Source: Pyronema omphalodes (taxonomy: Eukaryota; Ascomycota; Pezizomycetes; Pezizales; Pyronemataceae). Taken from it: 64,000 nucleotides of DNA. Location: NCBI GenBank assembly GCA_024516155.1, contig JAJJXM010000062.1, positions 248,001 through 312,000 on the forward strand, in the 5' to 3' direction. This document shows positions 23,179 to 32,935 of the stretch, one piece after another (positions within the stretch are counted from its first letter, which is position 1; each line of letters starts with the position of its first letter). Under the pieces are notes generated by a model that saw nothing but the letters and a program-made list of their open reading frames with translations, searched no databases and had not been told where the DNA came from. The translations under genes were made by a program, and so were the position numbers.

Positions 23179-26100
23179 AGTTATATCCTTCCCATTCATT
23201 TGATCTGTTAATTTTTTTTCTTATTTTTTTCTTTTTCTTTTGTTTCTTTTATTTCTTTATCTTCTTTGACATTTCAACATTTGACATTTACGGCGTTAGA
23301 CGAATATGGCGTTTAAGGAAATTGGGGGTTTTGCTTTTTTATAACTTTTTGGTTTAACAGTTCTGGAGAGTGTTGATATATCGCTCTATGTACATATTTA
23401 GGATTGGCTGTTTTGCGGGTGTGTGTTTTTTTGTCTTTTTTTGCTTTTACTTATTTTACCATACCCCTTACTCTCATCATGTTGGACTTGTAACCTGTCC
23501 TCATTTACTACCTAACACTCTTTCATTTCGTTTCGCCTTATCATAATACAGACAAAGGCAACAGATATTTTTCTTTTGTTATCTTTGGTGCGTTAGAAAT
23601 CATTAGAACAATTCGACTGGAGTGTATAAAATGTCCATTAATGTATTACGAGGTTGTACTTTACAAACTGCATATTGTGGTCCGGGACCTAATTGGTTTA
23701 CTGTTTGCAACTTTGTAACTGCTTTTGTCACCATAGCGAATTTTGTTGATACCCCACCTTGTTGAGAACGGCCTGCGATGCAGAAACATGGTATTCTGGA
23801 CTCGCAGAAGACCATAAGAACCAGATTGTAAAATATGAAGGGATGGGATGCCGTTGGTAAATTCTTTTTCTTACGTACAGATTTTCACTTGCCGTTGCGT
23901 GGCAACTGCAGAAGTGCGACGTGGGAGCGAGTCAACTTGTCACAGAAGGCACGCGATGGACCCTGCGTCAACGTTCCCGTCTTACGCGTGGGCTGTACTA
24001 CAACTAGTGGATTCCGAATAGATCTGAGTTTGCCCCGCGAGGCCGGGAAAAAGTTGTCCGAAGACCTGATGATGGGTTTTTGCTATGCTGATTGGAGTAA
24101 ACATGTCATGAAAAATTTCCTTTGGTGGCCCTAAACACTGGATATGAAAGCTACTGATTTTCACACTACGGATGGTTCCTACCTTGGTTTCCTCTAGAAG
24201 TTCCCCTAGAGTTCCCTTGGGTTTGTTCCTTATGGTGCAGTTCCTAGCAGTTTCCTAGCAGTTCGGACGACGTTCGGACGTTCGGAACTTCCGCTGTTTA
24301 AACTACCCCTATTTTCTCTCACGATATAAGCCACATAAAACTTAACACGTTGGCATCCCTGTGCAGTCTTGTTAGTTGAAACTTTACATCTTGTTCTACA
24401 AACGCAGAAATATTTTTTCTTCAAAATTTGGGTAATAGATATCGGGAGCCTGTCCGGTCTGATGGTACCCCGGTTCTGCAATGCGTTATCAGCTCACTGA
24501 AAAGAGGGTATATTTCCGGAAGATAAAAAGCCTTTTGGGAAACTAAAGCTGAGAGGCGATGCATGTCTAGACAACTGAGCCGTCCCAGATGACCCCTGGA
24601 CCAAGACGTTGTTAGACATCTCCAAACCTCATTTGTGTATCGCGTGCCATGGTCGAGAACCTAGCGAGGATTTAGCAGGAACTTAGCAGCCGTTTAGTCT
24701 CATCGTCCTACACAAGTATCATGCAACTTGTCCAGAATAGAATAACTTTAAAATGTGCATTTGTTATCGGACTTCTCCGACGTATTGTGGGTTGTGGTGT
24801 TGCATCTCAAAATTTGATGGGTCTGCGCGTCGCCCCACAAGGAAACGGAACCGTTTTATGATTAGCGTTACTCGGGTGCTGAGTAACAAAATTGTTTCAT
24901 AATGACAAAGATATATAGTCTCGGAGACTTATGGAGTCGAGAAAGGGTGACAGGGATCGCCACTCACAATAACCCCCTCAGCGTTGTCCTTTTCACCATC
25001 TTCCAACAGAAAAGAGAGATAACTCAAATGCTTGGAGTCACAGAACCAAATTCAGAGAACAATCCTTGGTTACAAATTTCAATTACGAAGGCACTGATGT
25101 GAAGCTACATATGAATGCCAGAAGGTCATCCGTTTTTGGGTGCAGGCTGGTACATGGTTTGAAAAGCGGCTCTGTGCGGCTCAAAGACTTCACCATACAA
25201 ATGAGGAGTACTGCAGGTCACACAAGCATATCTCTGATAAACCTTCTACATATGTGAGTTATACTGCTTCTTAGTACAAGCACAATGCTGCTTCAACAAA
25301 CTACCAATATATCGCATCATTCAGCTCTTGTTCTTTCTGAAAAGAGTCAGGTAGTCTCTACAGTTATAGACTCCATGACCGGACTCGTGTCGATATCAGT
25401 GAAATTGACCGGTTTATGAGCTTAAACTTACCGGAGGTGGTAGCTTCAAGTTCACATAGCTTCCATGTAGTAGGTACCGGCCTCGAAACGATCAATATAG
25501 CTCGACACGCCAGCGCGGATATACCGGTTCAATGGAGCACGAAGACAGGATTTCCGCGGATCACAAATCGTGTAATTTACTTGAGAACTAAGCGAGTCAA
25601 GGTAAGAAACTACGCGGACGAGTAGCAAGCTGAGCTGCGAGCTGTATGACAGCATATGCTCATAAGACATCACTCGATGTCTAGCAGCGTAGGACATCAA
25701 TCGGACATCTGCCAAGATTCCACCACGACTAAGTATCCGGCACCGTATCCACGAAAAATGGTAACATCCAATAACTAGCTAGATTCATCTAGATCTTCCG
25801 CCTCATAGTCTGAACGTGTATACGCATCGGGCCCAAATCAAATCGATCGTACATATCCGATTTGAGTCAATAAATAAAAGTAATGTAATCACTAACAAGG
25901 ATCGGGTATTGCGGCATGCGTTGCGAACCATTATATCGTCCGTTGCACTGGGGAATGTGTAAGCGTGCAGATGTAGATCTTCATTAACAGTTGTGATTTT
26001 CGATAACCCAATCAATCGGATATAGATTCCTACAGCTGAGGTTACGTGTTTCCAAAGCTTCTAGTATAACCTCAGGAACAAAATGGTTTGATACTTGCAA

Positions 26101-26479
26101 ACCTGATTGTTTAATCTTATTACTACGTGATATATAAAAATCACCATTTCAGTAAACATGACGAGATTGAATGAAACTGTCCTAAATGAATAACGAATCA
26201 GATGGTAGGATTTAGTCCAGAAATCACTCGGCAAATGTGCCCATGTATCTTGTCCGGCAAGAAGAAGTTTCGATCAACAGAAACCTCTTTTTCCATACCC
26301 CAAATATCCATCCACAACCACGACCAACTCCTTCCGTTCCATCCCAATTCCGCAAAAACGCAATCCCATATCATTCTTACTACCTTCCCCATCTTCTTGC
26401 CCAAATTGTCGCCTGAGGAACCGATGCAAAACTCTAATTGAAGCAGTAATTAAAGCCCACATTCTTTCTGTATGTTACT
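23179..26479. other. Intergenic, no gene recognised
   Basis: After the kinase 3' end (T-rich) no supported gene is seen for 3.3 kb. A patch near 24190-24290 has overlapping short repeats of 'gttcctagcag' and 'gttcggac' types. Confidence 0.4.
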
Positions 26480-26854
26480 TTAATAATGGCTAAAGCTATC
26501 AAGCTCCAAGCATCTAGTATCTGTGGTAACTTCTCCTGAAAGCCTCCTAGGATACAAGTACACTTGATAATCCCCCTGGCACCCAGCAGCAGAGTAGACT
26601 GAGCAAGTCATCCCATATCCATCACGGCTCTTATGGTCCAGGGTCCAGGGTCCAGGGTACAGGTCTGCCATTAAGGTTTGTGCAGTCATAAACGCAGTTG
26701 TCGATGGTTTTTGGTTGAAGAAATCATCAAATGTCGTTAAATCGGGTTTGGGGGACATGATACGAGTGTAGGAGATCAGTTTGGAAAATGGAAGGCAAGT
26801 TTCATACTTCGCACATACGAGTGATAAATTCAGAATGTCAGTATGTATAAACAT
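26480..26854 (-). CDS. Possible small Cys-containing protein fragment
   Basis: An open frame of 124 codons; an internal Met at about codon 33 (MSPKP) is an alternative start. The C-terminal part has two CxxY/CQG-like elements (CSVYSAAGCQGDYQVYLYP and a later Cys), which recall small secreted fungal proteins. No signal peptide is seen in this exon, so if it is real an upstream exon may be missing. A short direct repeat (ggtccaggg) lies inside. It may equally be a chance frame. Confidence 0.2.
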   Translation of the reverse strand: MFIHTDILNLSLVCAKYETCLPFSKLISYTRIMSPKPDLTTFDDFFNQKPSTTAFMTAQTLMADLYPGPWTLDHKSRDGYGMTCSVYSAAGCQGDYQVYLYPRRLSGEVTTDTRCLELDSFSHY

Positions 26855-26985
26855 GTGACACTCAAACGATATTCACTATCCACCATTGTAGCATGTTTCT
26901 GGATTCCCAAAAACAAGCTCGACATTCCAGTATGTAATCGCTATTGAGAGATGCAGAAACGGAAAAAGTGGAATGCAAAAAGCTA

Positions 26986-27058
26986 AGCCTCACGCGGGGG
27001 TCGAACCCGCAACCTTGAGATTAAAAGTCTCACGCTCTAGCCATTGAGCTAGCGAGGC
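26986..27058 (-). tRNA. tRNA-Lys (TTT)
   Basis: On the minus strand GCCTCGC pairs with GTGAGGC in the acceptor stem. The D arm is present (AGCTCAATGGCTAGAGC), the anticodon arm is GAGAC-TTTTAAT with anticodon TTT, and the T arm is GCGGG-TTCGACC-CCCGC. No intron. Total 73 nt including a T at the discriminator position. Confidence 0.95.
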
Positions 27059-27315
27059 TCAGATGACAGTGCACTGAATTAATGCACTATGACCCAATGC
27101 ACTAATGAGTGCTCACAACTTTGTCGTGCTCTGGTGCCTGCGACACAAGTCTGCGCATAGCGCAAGAGCTTGCGTCCGCAAAATTTAACTTTTTATACAC
27201 TCTATTATGATATGAGTATACGATATATCTACTGTTTTATTGATGAGTATGATCGGTTTACAAATTGTCGAATGGGTGTCATACTACGAGATGGTGTAAA
27301 GGCTTTGTCACTGAG

Positions 27316-27411
27316 CAGATATACGAGGTGCTGGACAAAAGTGACCGTCACCCCGCGCGGCGCTTAGCACAGAAAAGTGACGGTCACTTTTGTCACGGTA
27401 CCGTATATCTG
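27316..27411. repeat. 96-bp foldback (inverted-repeat) element
   Basis: Both ends read CAGATATACG inward. Farther in, an 18-bp perfect inverted repeat (GACAAAAGTGACCGTCAC) flanks a GC-rich spacer. The right arm is itself a nested palindrome (aaaagtgac/gtcactttt). It looks like a MITE remnant or solo foldback, but I see no clear target duplication. Confidence 0.6.
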
Positions 27412-27552
27412 GCAGGGCGGTGGATAGTGCTGCATCGGAAATATGCAAGAATTGGGGCCGCGGCTTAGGTTATTATTGGGTTGAGATATATTTGTAGTAA
27501 TATCTGCTCTCATAGTGAAGGTTTAGTTTTGTCCTCTGGTTTCCTGTGTGGT

Positions 27553-29385
27553 ATACAATCCAAAATTCCAAACATGCAGGCGGTAAACATAGTATATCAC
27601 TCGGATGGTTCAGTGTTTCGGTGTTGCAATGGCCAGTGTCTTCCCAACGGCCATTAATGATTTCAATACTAAAAGTGAATAAGGTAGTACTGGGTAAATG
27701 ATGAACTTTTGCTCGGTGATTACCCTGTTGTATCTCATACTGATCAAACCCACCAATTAGGACATTTGTCTTTCTATATACTATATTTCATATCCCTCCC
27801 CCAAGTATTACATTATTCTTCATTAACAACATTATCTACAATATAATAATTATTTCTCGCCTCCATGCATGATTTTATACATTTCATCCTTACACCACTC
27901 GACACACTTAAACATGCAAAGGGTCCGGAATGGAAGCAGCCGGCACAACGTCCCGCAAGACAACGCCGAGAGCAGTGGCATGTGGGTGAAACGACCTGGC
28001 AGCACCAACGTTGGAGTCCTCTGACTAAACGTTACCATCACGAAGAGTCTCAACCTGCGTAACCGGAGCATCAACTGCTCCATCAGGAGCATTTCCAACG
28101 GGGGCATTAGGAATGAATTCATCGGGATTCAGAGGGGGGGGGCTGTGACTGGTCCGAAGATTTTGGCTGGGTCCACAGAGTCAGGAACCTGGTTGAGGGG
28201 CGGCGGCAACTCAACATCGCGCTTCTGAGCAGGGACAACAGGTTCGGTCGGAGCAGCAAATTCTCCACCAGGTCCAATGGGGGCAGCAGGAGGGAAATCG
28301 AATTTCAGAGGAGGGCGTGCGATGAGACTAGGGAGTCCGGCTGGCCTCACAGGATCAGGAATTTGGTTGATCGTCGGCGGTAACAGAACATCGGGCTTTG
28401 GAACAGGGATAGTCTCTTCAAGCGGATCGTTAAAGGCGGGAGCGTTCTGACTGGGATCCGAAATTGGGGTGGAGCGTTTGAAAGGGGCCGAAGGCAGTAC
28501 AGGGAATTTCCAAGCACCCCAGTTGCTGGAGGTGTCAGGGGAATTCGATGCCTGGACGTTTGAGTTCTTCTGCTCAGAAGGTACGGGAGAGTGATTATTA
28601 GATATTATCAATCTATCGTTGGGGAAGGGGAAAAGTGTTAATACTTACAGATTGGAGCAGCGAAAGTGCAGGATGCAACAGCAATAATGATGAGAGAGGA
28701 AGTCTTCATTTTGATTGTGTGTGTTGTGGTGGAACGAAGGAATAGATACGGGGACGATGCAAGTACGTTATATACCTTCTTCTCATTGTTATTGAATTTG
28801 AAGATTCACCTGACTGGTCTTCAGCTGATATTCAGCTAGTCTTCGGCGGAGCTTCGTGTCGGGCACAACATACAGAATAATACTGGCATCAGTTACGCCA
28901 TCGAAGATTCTCATCATTCCAATCATCACCTGGATCAAGCAGTTAGAATACTCCGAGAGACAAGCACGTTGGTGTTGACCAGCGGTAGCCCAAAGTTCAA
29001 TATGAACTCAAAGTTTCAGATGTCGGAGCAACGACTATACTGGGCTATTCCGTTGTGCTTCTACTAGAGCTCGAGACACAACAGCCAGCTAGTTGAGATC
29101 GACAGTCATCGAGGTGGCTGGTCTGGCATAAAACGGCGCAAGATATGTATGGAAATAATGCCGAGATAGCTGAGCATTGAGGAAATTAACGCAAATTGAA
29201 GAGAACTATGTATTAGCGAGTGATTTCAAGAGCTGAAAGATATCGGTGAAAGATGGGCGGGAGTGAGGTAACTGGCTTGGTGGTTCAGCACGCTAGAGTA
29301 GACGCGTTCTGGGCGTCGGGTTGGATTGTTAGGTCACTTTTGTAATGCATCATGGTGATTGAATTTGAATTGATGATTGTGCAGT
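27553..29385. repeat. Segmental duplication, copy 1
   Basis: This block aligns along its length with 30724-32935: the 3' flank (tatcactcgga; attacattattcttcattaa), the gene body, the TATA-containing promoter, and an upstream segment (agatgtcggagcaacga; gctagagtagacgcgt). Divergence is high, so the duplication is old. It holds the decayed gene copy. Confidence 0.8.
27908..28709 (-). pseudogene. Decayed paralogue of the Lys-Arg repeat precursor
   Basis: Exon 1 (28709-28649) is a clean 61-nt signal-peptide exon (MKTSSLIIIAVASCTFAAP) ending at GTAAGT, exactly like the intact copy at 32 kb. The acceptor used there (gccag|ca) is here cccg|ta, so the AG is gone and no other nearby AG restores the frame. 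The body keeps FKR and AQKR sites with LPPP(L/T)NQ-like motifs in two diverged repeats. A 9-G run (28134-28142, plus strand) shifts the frame. With that shift ignored, a TAG at 28025-28027 replaces a sense codon of the paralogue, 38 codons before the aligned natural stop (27908-27910). The homopolymer could be a sequencing artefact, but the splice and stop lesions are independent of it. Confidence 0.75.
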
Positions 29386-30723
29386 GTACTGCGCATTCGC
29401 CAAGAGTATGCGTTCGCAAGCCTCAACCCTCCATACCCTAGCCCTTGATCCCCGAAATCATGACGTAATCATTCATGTTTTGATGACGACTGTCCTGTTT
29501 TTACAACTTCCATCAACGGGCATTACAATGGTGATATGTCAAAAACGCGCGACTGCGGATAAATCGGGGAGCAAACAGGAAATGTATCATCAAATCCATT
29601 TTCCCAACGTCAGACCTGTGTGTTGAAAGTCCCCTAGGGCTCTGATGTCTTAGCCGCACTTAGGGCTCAGGTCACTTGCACATAAGCGAACTTAGGGCTA
29701 ATGTGACTGATACGTGGAGGTGAAGTTTCCACATTGGGTATATCTCTTTCTGTAGAACGCGTAGACTTAGATCATTACTGCATTCAATCAGTTGTGTTCT
29801 CTACCTCCACTTTACTTTTCCCTTTTTCGTTCAACACTGTGAACACCGACAACTGATCCCCCGTTCACAAGAATGATCTGATACGTATAATCCATATTAT
29901 GTATGGGTACGACTGATACCTTACACAATATCAAACCAACGACACCGTAAACTCAAGAGCAACTCCCCTGGCCGCGGTCAGATAAACGATATTTGAATTA
30001 CCGATATCATCATCAACAGGGGCCACGGAAGATAGAAGAATCAAAGGCTACAGTAGTACATAGCTTATAACCCCTAAGAAGCTAACAAAAATACCAGCCG
30101 TCAAGAAGAGACATAGGCAGAGACAAGAAAACAGCCAGAAACAAGTACAGCCAAAAACAAAAATACAGATACTCGATTTCTAACCATTCAAACATCATCG
30201 AAAAGAAAGAGTTCCACCAGCCAAATACCATTGAAAAAGAAGAGTTCGACTTCATCAGCAAATCTGGGTGTTATGTATACAAACAACCAAGCCTATTAGA
30301 TTGTCAAGAATGATGAGCCTGAAAAGCCTAATAGCCCTGATAAGCCTATTAAGCCTGATATTTATGTAGATAGATCCAAGATTTCTTATCGTATCACCAG
30401 TCTCGGGCTGTTTTAATCCGGGACACAGGATATAAGGTGCGGGATATGGGATGTGCTTGATGATACGTACTAGCTTTTGATCGACTGGGTTAGATTACTT
30501 GAGAGACTATGCTGAAGTTTTGAGAAATTCTGTTTTTTTTTTTGAAGATGGCGATAAATTGGAATCAACTACTGGTTTTTGTTATTGTTTGTTATGCTAT
30601 GTGCTGTGATGGTTGGGGTGGGGGTTTGGGGTTGAGACTGGGGGTTAGGGCTGGATTTTGGGGTTTTGGGGATTCAGGGTTATTATATGATGGGGTTGAG
30701 GTGGGGTTCCGGTATATTTCGCA
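29386..30723. other. Spacer between the two duplicated units
   Basis: No gene is seen. It contains a short imperfect 'aagcctgata/aagcctatt' repeat near 30320-30360 and a G-rich stretch at 30610-30680. Confidence 0.4.
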
Positions 30724-31091
30724 TGGTATGTGCTGTCTTCTTCCAGACACGAAGGCTATAAACACAGTCTATCACTCGGACTGCTTTCCGTGCCACAGCG
30801 CCTGAGAATTTCTGTGCTTTAGACTCCAGTCAGTAGTATCTACCCAATGTTCATTAATAAGTTCAATAGTAACAGAGAAACAAAATAATACTGCATAAAT
30901 GATATACCTCTGTTTGGTTATACTATTGTCACATGGACACGCGGTTGAACACATTTGTCTACATAGTTTATTTCTCTCCCTCCTTTAAATATTACATTAT
31001 TCTTCATTAACTACATTATCCACAATATCATCATTATCCTTCTCCTCCATGCATCATTTTATACATCTAATCCTTACATCAATCGACAGGC

Positions 31092-32221
31092 TTAAGGACG
31101 GAAAGCGACGCTATCGATTGCGGACTTAGCAGTTGTCCGGAAGTCATTCAAAGCATAAACGGCGTTTGATTTAATCCGACCCACGGAATCCCGGGCAAAG
31201 TCCTCTGATTGAACTTCTCCATCACGAGGAGCATCATCCTGCGCAACCGGAGCATTTCCAACGGGCTCACCAGGAAGGATATTGAGAGCCGTAGGGGGTA
31301 TGATAGTGTTAGGTAATTCGGCTGGGTTCACAGGCTGACCAATCTGGTTGAGGGGCGGCGGCAACTCAGAATTGCGCTTTTGAGCTGGGGCAAAAGGCTC
31401 GGTCGGAGCAGTAAATTCTCCACCAGGTCCAGCGAGGCCATTCTGAATGAGGTCATCGACAATCGGAGGAGTGGGTGGCATTGGACCAGTGAATTCGGCT
31501 GGGTTTACAGATCCAGGAATCTGGTTGAGGGGCGGCGGCAACCCAGAATCGCGCTTCTGAGCAGGGCCAACAGGCTCGGTCGGGGCAGTAAATTCTCCAC
31601 CAGGTCCAGCGAGGCCATTCTGAATGAGGTCATCGACAATCGGAGGAGTGGGTGGCATTGGACCAGTGAATTCGGCTGGGTTTACAGATCCAGGAATCTG
31701 GTTGAGGGGCGGTGGCAACCCAGAATCGCGCTTCTGAGCAGGGCCAACAGGCTCGGTCGGAGCAGTAAATTCTCCACCAGGTCCAGCGAGGCCATTCTGA
31801 ATGAGGTCATCGACAATCGGAGGAGTGGGTGGCATTGGACCAGTGAATTCGGCTGGGTTTACAGATCCAGGAATCTGGTTGAGGGGCGGCGGCAACTCAG
31901 AATTGCGCTTCTGAGCAGGGACAGCCGCGTTAAGCGGATCGTTAAATGTGGGGACGTTCACACTGGGATCCGGAATTGGGCTGGAGCGTTTGAAAGGGGC
32001 CGAAGGCAGCTCAGGAAATTTCCAACCACCCCAGTTGCTGGGGGTGTCAGGGGAATTCGATGCCTGGACGTTTGAGTTCTTCTGCTCAGAAGGTGCTGGC
32101 GAGGGGGTGTTAGATATTATCAATGTATCGTTGGGGAACGGGGAAAGTATTGATACTTACAGATTGGAGCAGCGAAAGCGCTGGATGCAAGAGCGATGGT
32201 GATGAGAGAGGAGGTCTTCAT
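31092..32221 (-). CDS. Secreted repeat precursor with Kex2-type Lys-Arg sites
   Basis: The model is exon 1 32221-32161, intron 32160-32096 (65 nt, GTAAGT...CTAAC...CCAG) and exon 2 32095-31092, giving 354 residues. Exon 1 encodes a signal peptide (MKTSSLITIALASSAFAAP) and ends in phase 1. The mature part is Pro-rich and Cys-free. It is cut by five Lys-Arg pairs: one APFKR and four PAQKR. Between the PAQKR sites lie three nearly identical 59-residue units that begin (N/D)S(E/G)LPPPLNQ and end in TAPTEP. After the last KR comes a C-terminal region of about 106 residues opening with LPPPLNQIGQPV. KR is the Kex2 recognition site in the fungal Golgi, so several secreted peptides are predicted. Known fungal analogues by architecture are alpha-pheromone, repellent-type and RiPP-type precursors; I infer class, not function. 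No tailoring enzymes are seen nearby. Confidence 0.87.
31380..31910 (-). repeat. Three 177-bp tandem units inside the precursor gene
   Basis: The KR codons are spaced exactly 177 bp apart (plus-strand GCGCTT at 31374, 31551, 31728 and 31905). The units are almost identical in DNA, which suggests recent amplification or gene conversion. Confidence 0.92.
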
Positions 32222-32278
32222 TCTGGTTGTGTGTGCTGTGATGGAACAAAGCAATGGAGACTGATACGAGGTGAGGAC

Positions 32279-32286
32279 TTTATATA
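32279..32286 (-). promoter_or_regulatory. TATA box of the repeat-precursor gene
   Basis: TATATAAA on the minus strand lies about 58 bp upstream of the ATG at 32221. A similar TATATAAC precedes the decayed copy. Confidence 0.5.
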
Positions 32287-32935
32287 ACTTCTTCTTGCTG
32301 TTGAAATCGAAGATAGCCTCAATTGGTATTCAGCTGATATTCAGCTAGCCTTCGACGGAGCTTCGACGGAGCTTTGTGTCGGAAATGACATACAGAATAA
32401 GACTGGCATAGGTTATGCCATTGATGATTTTCATCGTTTGAATCATCAGCTGGTCAACTAGCTAGATTACTTTGAGATACAAGCGCGTATGTTGGCAACA
32501 ATGGCAAGTCATTATTAACCAGCAATGGCCCAATAGTTCAATATGAATTTAAAGTTTCAGATGTCGGAGCAACGACCAGTGGGCTATTCCGTTGTGCTTC
32601 TACTAGAGTTCGAGGCACAGCAGCCAGCTGGCCGGGACAGTCATCGAGGAGGTTGGTTACCCTCATCTTTTTCGCATGAAAAGGTGTAATATATGGTAAT
32701 AGATGACCGCATGGTGCTGAAATAGCTAAGCATTCGGGAAAGTAACGCAAATCAAAGAGAACTATGTAGACTAGCGAGTGATTCCAGGAGCTGAAAGATG
32801 CCGGTGAAAGAAGGGAAGGAGTGAGGCGACTGGCTTGGCAGTTCAGCGCGCTAGAGTAGACGCGTGCTGGGCGCTGGGCCAGATTGCTAGGACACCTTCG
32901 CTGTACTGCATCAATGTGATTGAATTGATGATTTT

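Larger units (their letters stand above)
30724..32935. repeat. Segmental duplication, copy 2
   Basis: Same block as 27553-29385 and in the same orientation. It carries the intact gene, which has more internal repeats than copy 1, accounting for most of the length difference. Confidence 0.8.

Noticed and set aside
31380..32075. 231-codon plus-strand frame opposite the Lys-Arg precursor
   Set aside because: Repeat shadow; no signal peptide and no counterpart in the duplicated copy.
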